Made by a program: the position numbers and the translations under genes
Assembly (NCBI RefSeq): GCF_016862395.1
Contig: NZ_BOMW01000046.1
Span: 1-64,000, forward strand
DNA from: Actinoplanes siamensis
GTDB taxonomy: Bacteria; Actinomycetota; Actinomycetes; Mycobacteriales; Micromonosporaceae
DNA length: 64,000 bases
Direction of reading: 5' to 3'
The notes under the pieces: model-generated
The model's input: the letters and a program-made list of their open reading frames with translations, nothing else
Database searches by the model: none
What the model was told of the DNA's origin: nothing
Shown here: piece by piece, positions 45,859-56,172 of the stretch
Position numbering within the stretch: the stretch's first letter is position 1
How the letters are laid out: every line of letters begins with the position of its first letter

Positions 45859-46794
45859 ATGGGTTACGCGGTGGTACTGGGCGAGGCGCTGATCGACCTG
45901 CTGGAGGCCGGCCTCGGCGGCGAGCTGATCTACCGCCAGGCGATCGGCGGCGCGCCGCTCAACGTGGCGGTCGGGGTGGCCCGCCTCGGCGGCCGCGTGG
46001 AGTACGCCGGCACGCTCGGCACCGACGTCCTCGGCGACCGGCTCGCCGCGTTCCTGGGCGCGGCCGGCGTCGGCGCGAAGGGGGTACGCCGGGTGGACGT
46101 CCCCACCACGCTCGCCGTCACCACGTTCGAGGGCGCCGAGCCGGCCTTCACGTTCTACGGCGAGCCCCCGTCGTACGCCCTCCTGCGCCCGGCCGACCTC
46201 GACCGGGAGACGCTCAGCGGCGCGCGGGTCCTCTACACCGGTTCGATCTGCCTGCTCCGCGAGCCGTTCCGGGCGACCGCCCGGGAGGCCTGGGCCGGCT
46301 TCCGGGGGCTGCGTGTCTTCGACCCGAACGTCCGCCCCAAGCTGCTGCCGGACACCGCCGCCCTGGCCGCGCTGCGGGAGCTGGTCGAGGAGTTCTTCGC
46401 CACCGCCGATCTGGTCAAGCTCAGTGCGGCGGACGCCCAGCTGCTCTACGGCGACAGCGACCCGGCCGCCGCGGCCGAGCGGATCCGCGCCCTGGGCGCC
46501 GGCGCGGTGGTGGTGACCTGCGGCGCCCGCGGCGCGCACGTGGCCACCCCGGACGGCGCGGTGCTGCTGCCGGCCCCGCCGGTCGCCGCGATCGACGCCA
46601 CCGGCGCCGGCGACTCGGTGATGGGGGCGCTGGTCAGCCGCCTGCTCGCGGAGGGGCTCCCGGCCGATCTGGCGGGCTGGCAGCGGCACGTCCGCTACGC
46701 CCTCGCGGTCGCCGGCCTGGTCTGCGAGCGCCAGGGCGGCGCCGTCGCCATGCCCACCCCGGAGGAGGTCACCGCCCGCTGGGGCGAGATCTGA
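45859..46794 (+). CDS. PfkB-family sugar kinase (fructokinase-like)
   Basis: A 311-residue ribokinase-fold kinase. The N-terminal GEALIDLL and the substrate loop GGAPLNVAVGVARLGG match fructokinases; the anion hole and catalytic Asp are in DATGAGDSVMGAL. All needed residues are present. It would phosphorylate fructose or a related sugar with ATP. ATG 45859 follows GAGGGGAGCGGC. No sugar transporter lies next to it. Confidence 0.88.
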   Translation: MGYAVVLGEALIDLLEAGLGGELIYRQAIGGAPLNVAVGVARLGGRVEYAGTLGTDVLGDRLAAFLGAAGVGAKGVRRVDVPTTLAVTTFEGAEPAFTFYGEPPSYALLRPADLDRETLSGARVLYTGSICLLREPFRATAREAWAGFRGLRVFDPNVRPKLLPDTAALAALRELVEEFFATADLVKLSAADAQLLYGDSDPAAAAERIRALGAGAVVVTCGARGAHVATPDGAVLLPAPPVAAIDATGAGDSVMGALVSRLLAEGLPADLAGWQRHVRYALAVAGLVCERQGGAVAMPTPEEVTARWGEI

Positions 46795-46817
46795 GCGGTC
46801 CCGGCGGGAGGGCGCGG

Positions 46818-47216
46818 TCAGTCGCCGAGCGCCTTGGCGATGAAGCGCTGCCGGTCCACCACCACCCGCTCCACCCGCACCCGCGCGACCACGTCGTCCT
46901 CGTCCCGCACGGTCACGTCGAAGAGCAGTTTCCGCCCGTCCATCGTGGTCAGCGTCGCCTGCGCCACCACGGTCCGGCCGACCGGCGCGGGCGCCCGGTG
47001 CTCCACCTCGGCCCGGGTCCCCACGGTGGTGATCCCGCCGGGCATCTGCCGCGCGGTGGCGGCCACCGTGGCGGCCTCGGCGAGCGCGAGTACCCGCGGC
47101 GTGGCCAGCACCGGGACGTCGCCGGAACCGAGCGCCTGGGCGGTGTCGGCATCGGTGACCGTCAGCTGGACCCGGGCGCCGAGGCCGGGAGCGAACTCCG
47201 GTAGCTCCATCCTCAC
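46818..47216 (-). CDS. Hotdog-fold thioesterase (FlK-like)
   Basis: A 132-residue single hotdog domain resembling fluoroacetyl-CoA thioesterase FlK and relatives. The helix ATPRVLALAEAATVAATARQM and the strand GTRAEVEHRAPAPVGRTVVAQA are typical. The catalytic trio is not all recognisable, so it is called only as a general thioesterase. It converges with the PfkB gene and lies directly after the two PH-domain genes, with 3 bases between stop and start, so it is probably in their operon. Confidence 0.82.
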   Translation of the reverse strand: MRMELPEFAPGLGARVQLTVTDADTAQALGSGDVPVLATPRVLALAEAATVAATARQMPGGITTVGTRAEVEHRAPAPVGRTVVAQATLTTMDGRKLLFDVTVRDEDDVVARVRVERVVVDRQRFIAKALGD

Positions 47217-47219
47217 AGC

Positions 47220-48704
47220 TTAGGCCCGCGAGGGCGGCTGCCGGAAAGCGTCATCCACCGGGCGAGGCGGCGCGGAGGGCACAGGTGGCGTAGCTGGCGT
47301 CACCTGCGGCGCAGGCGGCACGGACGGCGTAGCGGGCGGCACAAGGGGCGTGGGCGGCGAAACCGGGAAGGCCGGCGACACCGGCGCCGATCGCCGCGCC
47401 TGCCGAGCCCGCCGGGCCAGCTCGTCCGCCAGCGCCCAGGCCTCCGCGAGATCCCGGTCCCGGGCCAGCCCGGACCGCCCGCCGGCCGCGTCCGCGTACA
47501 CCGTCGCCAGCCCGAACATCCGCTGCACCGGCCCCTGCACCACGCGTACGCTCTGCAGCCGCGCGTAGGGCACCAGCGTCATCTCCCGCGACACCCGCCC
47601 GTGCCGCGTCACCAGCACGTCCGGATGCACGCCCACGCCCATGAACCGCAGCCCGAACGGGTGCAGCCAGCGGGCCCGGACCGGCGGCGGCGAGGTCGCC
47701 AGCGTCAGCAGGTCCACGCCCGGCAGCACCGTGCCGATCAGGAACCGCGCCGCGTGCTGATCGCCGACCGGCAGCAGCCGGTCCGACCCGGTGTCGTTGC
47801 CGTGCTCGGGAGCGCCGTACCCGGCGACGTCGAGCTGCAGGTAGACCCAGTGCCCGAGACGCCAGAGGAACGGCCAGGTGATCCGCACCGCCTGCACCCG
47901 GTGCAACGGCACCACCTGGTTGCGGGTCTCGGTCAGCCCGTACCGCAGCAGCAGCCGCCCGCCCGGATCCCGCGCCAGCCGGAAGTTCCAGTCGCGCAGC
48001 ACCCGCCGGATCGGCTGGAGCAGCACTCCGGCCATCGCGGTGACCGTGCTGGCGATCCCGACGAAGGTCCACGATCCCTCCATCACGAACTGCGTGATCA
48101 CCCACGCCACGCCGACCGGCAGGAAGAACGCCTGCGGTGTGAGCAACTGGCTGATCAGCAGGTCGCGGTTGCGGACCGCGAAGAGCGAGGCCGAGGTGGG
48201 CGCTCCGGCCGCCGGGTCCGCCGCACCCACGGCCGCCGATGGAGGGGTACGACCGGAGAGCGAGAGCAGCCGTTCCCGGAGCGTGGCCGCCTCCCGTACC
48301 GTCAGATAGGCCAGCGGCGCCTCGGCCTTGTTGCCGCCGACCACCTCGAGCCGCAGCTCGGCCAGGCCGGTCAGCTGCGCCAGCAGCGGCCGGCGCACCT
48401 CCACCGACTGCAACCGGTCCAGCGGGATGGCGCGGTTGCGCCGCCACAGCAGCCCGTCGCTGATCCGCAGCTCCCGCGCGACCACCTGGTACCCGGTGTT
48501 CCACCAGCCGATCGCCGAGAAGATCAGCGCGCCCACCGCGACGACCGCCACCACGATCGCGAAGTGCGCCGGACCGAGCCGGCTCAGCGTCTGCCAGGAG
48601 AGCGCGGCGACGATCACGAACAGGCTCTTGGCGCCGTGCAGCAGCGGGCTCAGCGGGTGCAGCCGCTGCCGGCCGGCCGGCTCCTCGGGTCCGGTGGCGG
48701 TCAC
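47220..48704 (-). CDS. Membrane protein with bacterial PH domains (YdbT-like)
   Basis: A 494-residue protein with membrane segments near residues 25-65, 175-200 and 205-225, and bPH2-type domains between and after them (for example YQVVARELRISDGLLWRRNRAIPLDRLQSVEVRRP). The C-terminal 50 residues are a Pro/Val/Ala-rich, probably disordered tail. YdbS/YdbT pairs in Firmicutes protect against certain bacteriocins; the actinobacterial role is unknown. The start overlaps the stop of the smaller PH gene (ATGA). Confidence 0.85.
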   Translation of the reverse strand: MTATGPEEPAGRQRLHPLSPLLHGAKSLFVIVAALSWQTLSRLGPAHFAIVVAVVAVGALIFSAIGWWNTGYQVVARELRISDGLLWRRNRAIPLDRLQSVEVRRPLLAQLTGLAELRLEVVGGNKAEAPLAYLTVREAATLRERLLSLSGRTPPSAAVGAADPAAGAPTSASLFAVRNRDLLISQLLTPQAFFLPVGVAWVITQFVMEGSWTFVGIASTVTAMAGVLLQPIRRVLRDWNFRLARDPGGRLLLRYGLTETRNQVVPLHRVQAVRITWPFLWRLGHWVYLQLDVAGYGAPEHGNDTGSDRLLPVGDQHAARFLIGTVLPGVDLLTLATSPPPVRARWLHPFGLRFMGVGVHPDVLVTRHGRVSREMTLVPYARLQSVRVVQGPVQRMFGLATVYADAAGGRSGLARDRDLAEAWALADELARRARQARRSAPVSPAFPVSPPTPLVPPATPSVPPAPQVTPATPPVPSAPPRPVDDAFRQPPSRA

Positions 48705-49216
48705 AGGCCCTCGGCCCGGTCCTCGCCGAGGGCGGTGAGCCGGTCGCGCAGCCGGGCCGCCTCCTCGGGCGGCAGGCCGGGCACCCGGGCGTCACTGGCC
48801 GCCGCGGCGGTGTGCAACTGCACGGTGGCCAGCCCGAACGCACGCTCGATCGGGCCGGCCGTGACGTCCACGTACTGCATCCGCGCGTACGGGACGATGG
48901 ACAGCCGCCGGATCAGCAGCCCGTGCCGGACCATCAGGTCGTTGTCGCGCTCCGCGTACCCCCAGGCGCGGACCGCGCGGACCGCGACCGTCGCGCGCCA
49001 GACACCGAGCACCAGCACCCCGGCGATCCCGGCGAGCCAGCCCCACTGGCGGCCGACGAGCCAGCCGACGCCGAGACCGATCACCAGGACGGCCTGCCAG
49101 ACAGCGATCCCGATCACCTCCACAGTGATCAGCTTGCGCGAGACGGGACGCCATTGCACCGTGTCCGGCCACGGCTGCAGGGCATCGACGGCGATGGGCG
49201 CGGAAGGCTGGTTCAC
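48701..49216 (-). CDS. Small PH-domain membrane protein (YdbS-like)
   Basis: A 171-residue protein: two membrane segments (ITVEVIGIAVWQAVLVIGLGV and WGWLAGIAGVLVLGVW) followed by one bPH2 domain (VRAWGYAERDNDLMVRHGLLIRRLSIVPYARMQYVDV, in part). It is the usual small partner of the larger YdbT-like protein encoded directly downstream and coupled by a 4-base overlap. Confidence 0.85.
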   Translation of the reverse strand: MNQPSAPIAVDALQPWPDTVQWRPVSRKLITVEVIGIAVWQAVLVIGLGVGWLVGRQWGWLAGIAGVLVLGVWRATVAVRAVRAWGYAERDNDLMVRHGLLIRRLSIVPYARMQYVDVTAGPIERAFGLATVQLHTAAAASDARVPGLPPEEAARLRDRLTALGEDRAEGL

Positions 49217-49225
49217 ATCTGCAGC

Positions 49226-49459
49226 CTAGGAGACGGACGCATCGTCGGACGACACGAAAGGCGTCACTTCCTTGAGGAAGGATCGCGCTTCCAGGAACGC
49301 TCCGAGGGACACCCGATGATCGTCGCAGGCGAGCCAGGTCTTGCGGTGATCCGGCGCGTGCAGTTTCGGATTGTTCCAGAGCAATTGCCAGGCGGCGGCC
49401 GCACGGCAACCCTTGGCGGAGCACTGCGGGGAGAGTTCCTCGACCATGTCGACCAACAT
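49226..49459 (-). CDS. Small Cys/His protein, conserved hypothetical
   Basis: A protein of about 77 residues with a likely zinc-binding set: CSAKGC near the N-terminus and ACDDH later (C-x4-C, then C-x2-H), with the conserved-looking core WQLLWNNPKLHAPDHRKTWLAC. I recall similar short actinobacterial proteins of unknown function. The frame is open to 49510, but that extension crosses a hairpin; ATG 49459 or 49447 is more likely. It lies 9 bases from the PH-domain gene, in the same direction. Confidence 0.65.
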   Translation of the reverse strand: MLVDMVEELSPQCSAKGCRAAAAWQLLWNNPKLHAPDHRKTWLACDDHRVSLGAFLEARSFLKEVTPFVSSDDASVS

Positions 49460-49496
49460 AAGGGAAACGACTCGGGAGAAATAAAAGGGAGTTATG

Positions 49497-49528
49497 CGCC
49501 GGGCGGCCACGGGGGAAGCCGCCCGGCG
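49497..49528 (-). terminator. Terminator- or attenuator-like hairpin in the 49459 leader
   Basis: A perfect 11-bp inverted repeat (cgccgggcggc at 49497-49507, gccgcccggcg at 49518-49528) with a 10-base loop. On the minus strand it is followed by CATAACTCCCTTTTATTTC, a T-rich tail, which is the layout of an intrinsic terminator, yet it lies upstream of the minus-strand gene rather than after one. Confidence 0.55.
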
Positions 49529-49803
49529 ACGTGGTAAATGCTACACGGTTCAAAGACTTACGTATCCACCCGGTGAGCGTGCCCGTTCCGGCGGATCGCG
49601 CAGAAAGATCAACATGTTCGGCCGACAGCGCCCTGGGCTGCGGAGACCTTCGGGTGCGCGGATGATGATGACGGTCACCTGACGACTGGTGTCCCGGGCG
49701 CGGAGGAGCTCCTAGCAACCTCTCAGCCGTGTGTAGTTGTCTGTCGTGTAAGTCTTGAGCGTCGGCATCCGAGCCGGCGGATCACGACCGTTGTGGAGGA
49801 CCG
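49529..49803. other. Gap upstream of moxR
   Basis: A 275-bp divergent region between the 49459 gene and moxR, with no supported gene on either strand. A lower-GC stretch at 49535-49565 (taaatgctacacggttcaaagacttacgta) and another at 49728-49760 (gtgtagttgtctgtcgtgtaagtcttgag) are the probable promoter areas. Confidence 0.4.
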
Positions 49804-50963
<1,160 letters not shown>

Positions 50964-50967
<4 letters not shown>

Positions 50968-51968
50968 GCCAGCCCGTCGGCAGCCCGCCGGCGCCGCTCG
51001 ACGAGGCGGCGCGGGCCGAGGCCGTGCTCGCCCGCCTGCAGCTGCTGGTCACCCGCAAGCTGGACGGCCTGCTCCAGGGCGACTACGTCGGGTTGCTGCC
51101 CGGTCCGGGCACCGAGGCCGGCGAGTCCCGGGAGTACCGGCCGGGCGACGACGTGCGCCGGATGGACTGGCCGGTCACCGCCCGTACCACGCTCCCGCAC
51201 GTGCGCCGCACGGTCGCCGACCGGGAGCTGGAGACCTGGATGGCGATCGACCTGTCGGCCAGTCTCGACTTCGGCACCGCCAAGTGGCTGAAGAAGGACC
51301 TGGTGATCGCCGCGGCCACGGCGATCACGCACCTCACCGCCCGGGGCGGCAACCGCGTCGGCGCCGTCGTGGGCACCGGCTGCGCCGTACCGGAGAAGGG
51401 CTCCTCGGTGTTCTTCCGGAAGCGCGCCGCGGCGGCGGAGCCGCCGGGCCCGTCGGTGGTCCGGATGCCCGCCCGGCCGGGCCGCAAGGAGGCGCAGGGA
51501 CTGCTCCGGGCCATCGCGCGCACGCGGGTCCAGCCGGGGCGCGCCGATCTCGGCGAACTGATCGACATGCTCAACCGGCCGCCCCGGCGGCGTGGCGTGG
51601 CCGTGGTGATCTCGGACTTCCTGGCGCCGGTGGAGAGCTGGTCGCGGCCGGTCCGCAAGCTCGGCGTCCGGCACGACGTGCTGGCCGTCGAGGTGGTCGA
51701 CCCCCGTGAGCTGGAGCTGCCCGACGTGGGCGTGCTGACCCTGGCCGACCCGGAGACCGGCGCGCTGCACGAGGTGCAGACCGCGGACGCCCGGCTGCGC
51801 GAGCGCTACGCGGCCGCGGCCGGCGAGCAGCGCGCCGCGATCGCCCGCGCGCTGCGCGCGGCCGGCGCCTCCCACCTGCGGCTGCGCACCGACACCGACT
51901 GGCTGCTGGACATGGTCCGCTTCGTGGCCGCCCAACGACACGCACGCACCCGGGGGACCACTCGATGA
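50964..51968 (+). CDS. DUF58 domain protein
   Basis: A 334-residue protein with the DUF58 signature YRPGDDVRRMDWPVTART and a following VWA-like fold (WMAIDLSASLDFGTAKW, VVISDFLAPVESWSRPVRKL). It probably works with MoxR and the VWA protein at the membrane; the biochemical role is not known. ATG 50964 overlaps the moxR stop, and the stop overlaps the next ATG (51965). Confidence 0.9.
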
Positions 51969-52915
51969 TCCGCTTCCTGGCTCCGTGGTGGCTGCTCACG
52001 CTGCTGCCCGTTCTCGCCGTCGCCGGCGCCTACGTGTGGCGGCAGTTCCGCAGGCGGTCGTACGCGATGCGCTTCACCAACGTCGACCTGCTGCGCACCC
52101 TCGCGCCGAAGGGGCTGGGCTGGCGCCGGCACGTCTCGGCGGCCGCGTTCCTGCTGATGCTGGCGGCGCTGGCGTTCTCCACCGCGCGGCCGTCGGTGGA
52201 CACCGAGCAGCCGCTGGAGCGCGCCACCGTGATGCTGGCCATCGACGTGTCGCTGTCGATGCAGGCCGACGACGTGGCGCCGACCCGGATCGAGGCCGCG
52301 CAGGAGGCGGCGAAGGCGTTCGTCAACGAGCTGCCGCCGAGCTACAACCTGGGCCTGGTGTCGTTCGCGAAGGCGGCGAACGTGCTGGTCGCGCCGACCA
52401 AGGACCGCGCCGAGGTGCTGGCCGGGATCGACGGGCTGACCCTGGCCGAGGCGACCGCCACCGGTGAGGCGGTGTTCACCTCGCTGGACGCGATCCGCTC
52501 GGTGCCGTCGGACGGCGCGGACGGCGCGCCGCCAGCCCGCATCGTGCTGCTCTCCGACGGCTACCGCACGTCCGGCCGCTCGATCGAGGACGCCGCGACC
52601 GCCGCGGCCGGGGCGAACGTGCCGGTCAGCACCATCGCGTTCGGCACCGACACCGGCGTGGTGGACATCCGCGGCCAGCTCCAGCGCGTGCCGGTGGACC
52701 GGCTCTCGCTGCAGGAGCTGGCGGAGCGGACGAAGGGCTACTTCTACGAGGCCGCCTCGGTGAGCGAGCTGAAGAAGGTGTACGAGGACATGGGCAGCTC
52801 GATCGGGCACCGGACGCAGCCGCGTGAGGTCACCCAGTGGTACGCCGCGACAGCCCTGCTGCTGGCCCTGCTCGGCGCCGCGACGAGCCTGCTCTGGACG
52901 TCGCGCCTGCCGTGA
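51965..52915 (+). CDS. VWA-domain membrane protein (BatA-like)
   Basis: A 316-residue protein: an N-terminal membrane segment (WWLLTLLPVLAVAGAYVW), a second near residues 58-75, a VWA domain with an intact MIDAS motif (AIDVSLSMQADD, then LLSDGYRTSG) and a C-terminal membrane anchor (ATALLLALLGAATSLLW). It is the usual partner of MoxR and DUF58 proteins. In mycobacteria this gene lies one gene before fabG1, as here within a few kilobases. Confidence 0.9.
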   Translation: MIRFLAPWWLLTLLPVLAVAGAYVWRQFRRRSYAMRFTNVDLLRTLAPKGLGWRRHVSAAAFLLMLAALAFSTARPSVDTEQPLERATVMLAIDVSLSMQADDVAPTRIEAAQEAAKAFVNELPPSYNLGLVSFAKAANVLVAPTKDRAEVLAGIDGLTLAEATATGEAVFTSLDAIRSVPSDGADGAPPARIVLLSDGYRTSGRSIEDAATAAAGANVPVSTIAFGTDTGVVDIRGQLQRVPVDRLSLQELAERTKGYFYEAASVSELKKVYEDMGSSIGHRTQPREVTQWYAATALLLALLGAATSLLWTSRLP

Positions 52916-53085
52916 CCGTCCGGCCGCCGTGGCCCGCTACGGGCCCGCCTCCTGCCGTGGGCGGCCCTGCTCCGGGGCGTGTCGTCCAGCCGTGGGCCCT
53001 ACGCGGTGTGCCCACGGAGTGTTGTGCGAGGGGCGCCCGCGCGATGGTGGGGGAGGGGCGCTCACGGAGCGTCGGGCGGGCGCGC

Positions 53086-53175
53086 TCAGGGCGTGTTGTG
53101 CGAGGCCAGGACGAAGAGCAGGACGACCCACGCGGTCATGACGGTGAAGCCGAGGGGAGCGATCAGGTTCTTCAT
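53086..53175 (-). CDS. Candidate 29-residue single-span membrane peptide
   Basis: A short frame starting at ATG 53175 with an AGGTGG sequence 8 bases upstream. The peptide is MKNLIAPLGFTVMTAWVVLL plus FVLASHNTP, with a basic start, one hydrophobic span and a polar end, like known bacterial membrane microproteins. It is the only frame in this 580-bp gap with protein-like composition. Expression is unproven. Confidence 0.4.
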   Translation of the reverse strand: MKNLIAPLGFTVMTAWVVLLFVLASHNTP

Positions 53176-53497
53176 GGTGGAGCCACCTACTTCCGCTTCG
53201 TGACGGGCGGTGAACGAGCGCGGGTCACGTCGCGGCCATGCCCGTTCCCGGCGTCGCGGCGCGCACGACACGGCCGGCCCCCCGCAAGGCAGGGTCGAGC
53301 CGGTGGGAACGGGTGGGAGAGTCTGGTCAGCGGTCAGAAACGCTGACGAGCGTCCCGGCCACGACTAGGAGGATCGCTATCTCGCACAGCGATCACCTCC
53401 GCAAAGTCGTCGGGCCAGGGCCGCCGGGAACTGTACCCCTTAAAGACTACTTAAGAAACTCAGGCTCCACACAGGTGGCCCGGACCACCCGGACGGG
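53176..53497. other. Gap between the microprotein and the response regulator
   Basis: 322 bp with no gene. At 53372-53400 a bulged hairpin pairs ggaggatcgct with agcgatcacctcc. At 53430-53460 the sequence is AT-rich and includes the inverted pair cttaa-agactac-ttaag, a candidate promoter for the leftward microprotein or a terminator for the response-regulator gene. Confidence 0.4.
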
Positions 53498-54145
53498 TCA
53501 CTCGCCCGCGGCCACCAGGCCGGTCTCGTAGGCGAAGACCACCGCCTGCGCCCGGTCCCGGAGCGAGAGTTTCGTCAGGATCCGCCCCACGTGCGTCTTC
53601 ACCGTCTGCTCCGCGACCACCAGGTCGGCGGCGATCTCCTGGTTCGACCGGCCGCGGGCGATCAGCCGCAGAACCTCGGTCTCGCGCGGGGTGAGCGCGT
53701 TCAGCGCCACCGGCCGGGGCCGGTGCTTGCGCGGGCGGTCGGCGAACTCGGCGATCAGCCGGCGCGTCACCGAGGGCGCCAGCAGCGCCTCGCCAGCCGC
53801 CACCACCCGCACCGCGTGGACCAGGTCGGCGGCCGGGGCGTCCTTGAGCAGGAAACCACTGGCGCCGGCGCGCAGGGCCTCGTACACATAATCATCAAGG
53901 TCGAAGGTGGTCAGGATGAGAATCCGGGGGCCTCCGGCCAGGCGCCGGGTCGCCTCCAGCCCGTCCATCACCGGCATCCGCACGTCCATCAGCACGACGT
54001 CGGGGTTCAGCGTGCGGGTCGCCGTGATCGCCGCCGCGCCGTCCGCGGCGTCGCCGACCACCAGCAGGTCGGGCTGCGCGGCCAGCAGCGCGCCGAAGCC
54101 CTGCCGCACCATCGCCTGATCGTCCGCGATCAACACTCTGATCAT
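53498..54145 (-). CDS. LuxR/NarL-type response regulator
   Basis: A 215-residue regulator. The receiver domain keeps the acidic pair (IADDQAMV), the phospho-acceptor Asp in VVLMDVRMPVMDG and the lysine in LLKDAPAAD. The C-terminal LuxR HTH reads LTPRETEVLRLIARGRSNQEIAADLVVAEQTVKTH. Its start overlaps the stop of the kinase gene (ATGA), so the two form a two-component system. The target genes are unknown. Confidence 0.92.
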   Translation of the reverse strand: MIRVLIADDQAMVRQGFGALLAAQPDLLVVGDAADGAAAITATRTLNPDVVLMDVRMPVMDGLEATRRLAGGPRILILTTFDLDDYVYEALRAGASGFLLKDAPAADLVHAVRVVAAGEALLAPSVTRRLIAEFADRPRKHRPRPVALNALTPRETEVLRLIARGRSNQEIAADLVVAEQTVKTHVGRILTKLSLRDRAQAVVFAYETGLVAAGE

Positions 54146-55350
54146 CGCGCCTCCGGCTGCCGTGGGATGCGGGCGAGCACCTGGTAGCCGCCCTCGCCGT
54201 CCGGCCCGGCGGTCAGCTCGCCACCGAGCAGTGCCACCCTCTCACGCATCCCGGTCAATCCATGACCCGGCTTGTGCCCGGCGCCGGGCGCGGTGGTCAG
54301 CTCGTTGACGACCCGCAACTCCAGGAGATCGCCATCGGCGCGAGCGGTCAGCCGGACCGGGCCGCCGGGCGCGTGCCGGGCCGCGTTGGCCAGGGCTTCC
54401 TGCATGATCCGGTACGCCGTGAGCCCGGCCGTCCCGTCGATCCCGGCCAGGGTCGGCAGGTCGCCGGTGACCGGCAGCCCGGCCTTGCGGGCGGTGGCCA
54501 CCAGCTCGGCGATCTCCGCGTACCCCGGCTGCGGCGCCCGTTCCGCCGCCTGGTCCGCCGAGCGCAGCACCCCGAGCAGCCGGCGCATGTCGGTGAGCGC
54601 CTCCCGGGCCGCTCCGGCGATCGAGGCCAGCTCGTCCTTCGCCTCGTCGGGCAACCCGGCCAAACGGTACGGCGCCGTTTCGGCCTGCACCGCGATCATC
54701 GACATGTGGTGCGCCACCACGTCGTGCATCTCCCGGGCGATCCGGGCGCGTTCCTCCAGCACCGCGCGTCTGGCCCGCTCCAGCTCGTTCAGCTCGGTCT
54801 GCTCGGCGAGCAGCTCGCGGGTGCGGCGGCGGGCGGAGGCGATGTTGCCGAGCGCCGCGACCGCCACGATCATGATGCTCGCGCCCCCGGAGTTCTTCCC
54901 GCCGAGCAGCAGGACTCCGATCACGGTGAGCGTGGTGGCCCAGAGGGTGACCAGCGAGCTGCTGACCGTGGCGAGGCGGCCGAGCACGAACAGCGTGCCG
55001 AGGATCTGCACGGTGTTCCACGGCCAGGGCTCCTCCGGCCCGGCGTCGACCACGCCCAGGAAGACCATCACGAACGTGAGCCGCCACGCGTTCACCGGCA
55101 GTCGGTAGCAGACGGCGACCGGCAGCACCGACCCGATCGCCAGGATCGCGATCAGGATCGTCGGTACGTCGCGGTGGGCGAGCAGGTACTCGTAGGCCGC
55201 CGCGCCGATTCCGACCAGCCCGACAAGGATCAACGGAAGCAGATATCGCAGCCGGCCGCGGGCGGGTGGGCGCGGCGCCTCCCGGCCGAACGTGAGCCGA
55301 ACCAACGGCCCCATTACACCGTTTCGCGACCCTGGGCCAGTACTCTCCAT
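54142..55350 (-). CDS. NarL-type sensor histidine kinase
   Basis: A 402-residue membrane kinase. About five hydrophobic segments fill residues 35-165, followed by a HisKA_3 dimerisation helix with the phospho-acceptor histidine in REMHDVVAHHMSMIAVQAE, and an HATPase domain with the N box EALANAARHA and GHGLTGMRERV. There is no large extracellular sensor, so it probably senses at or in the membrane. ATG 55350 is used; ATG 55314 is possible. Partner of the response regulator downstream. Confidence 0.9.
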   Translation of the reverse strand: MESTGPGSRNGVMGPLVRLTFGREAPRPPARGRLRYLLPLILVGLVGIGAAAYEYLLAHRDVPTILIAILAIGSVLPVAVCYRLPVNAWRLTFVMVFLGVVDAGPEEPWPWNTVQILGTLFVLGRLATVSSSLVTLWATTLTVIGVLLLGGKNSGGASIMIVAVAALGNIASARRRTRELLAEQTELNELERARRAVLEERARIAREMHDVVAHHMSMIAVQAETAPYRLAGLPDEAKDELASIAGAAREALTDMRRLLGVLRSADQAAERAPQPGYAEIAELVATARKAGLPVTGDLPTLAGIDGTAGLTAYRIMQEALANAARHAPGGPVRLTARADGDLLELRVVNELTTAPGAGHKPGHGLTGMRERVALLGGELTAGPDGEGGYQVLARIPRQPEAR

Positions 55351-55442
55351 CCCCAGCAGGGTAGGGCGCGGTGACCGTACTGTCGTCGCCCTGCGGTACC
55401 CCCTACCCGGGTATGACCCGTACCTCGTTGAAGGAGTGCGCT

Positions 55443-56147
55443 GTGCCTCGCACCGTGTTGGTGACCGGCGGAAACCGCGGCATCGGCCTGGCCATCGCCC
55501 GGGCGTTCGCCGACCAGGGCGACCGGGTCGTCGTCACCCACCGCGGATCGGGCGCGCCCGACGGCCTGCTCGGCGTGCAGTGCGACATCACCGACGCGGC
55601 GTCGGTCGACGCCGCGTTCAGCTTCGTGGAGTCCGAGATCGGCCCGGTCGAGGTCGTGGTCGCCAACGCCGGCATCACCGACGACACGCTGCTGCTGCGG
55701 ATGTCCGAGGAGCAGTTCGAGCGGGTCCTGGACACGAACCTGACCGGCGCGTTCCGGGTCGCCAAGCGGGCCAGCGGCAAGATGTTGCGGGCCAAGTGGG
55801 GCCGGTTGATCTTCATCTCGTCGGTGATCGGCCTGTACGGCGGTCCCGGCCAGGTGAACTACGCCGCGTCGAAGGCGGGCCTGGTCGGCATGGCCCGTAG
55901 CATCACGCGGGAGTTGGGCACCCGGAACATCACGGCGAACGTGGTGGCCCCGGGGTTCATCCAGACCGAGATGACAGACGTCTTGCCGGAGTCGCGCAAG
56001 GCCGAGATCATCAAGGCCGTCCCGGCCGGTCGCCTCGCGACTGCCGACGAGGTCGCCGCGGCGGTGACCTTCCTGGCGAGCGACAGTGCGGCGTACATCT
56101 CGGGCGCCGTGCTGCCGGTCGACGGGGGACTCGGGATGGGGCACTGA
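55443..56147 (+). CDS. fabG: 3-oxoacyl-ACP reductase FabG (MabA-like)
   Basis: A 234-residue SDR enzyme that reduces 3-oxoacyl-ACP with NADPH in fatty-acid elongation. The nucleotide loop is TGGNRGIGLA, the NAG strand is VVANAGITDD, and the catalytic residues are in FISSVIGLYG and VNYAASKAGL (Ser, Tyr, Lys all present). GTG 55443 follows AAGGAG with 6 bases between. Adjacent fabI and hemH give the mabA-inhA-hemZ order of mycobacteria. Confidence 0.94.
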   Translation: MPRTVLVTGGNRGIGLAIARAFADQGDRVVVTHRGSGAPDGLLGVQCDITDAASVDAAFSFVESEIGPVEVVVANAGITDDTLLLRMSEEQFERVLDTNLTGAFRVAKRASGKMLRAKWGRLIFISSVIGLYGGPGQVNYAASKAGLVGMARSITRELGTRNITANVVAPGFIQTEMTDVLPESRKAEIIKAVPAGRLATADEVAAAVTFLASDSAAYISGAVLPVDGGLGMGH

Positions 56148-56172
56148 AATCCGAGAACTTTTTCAGGAGAGA

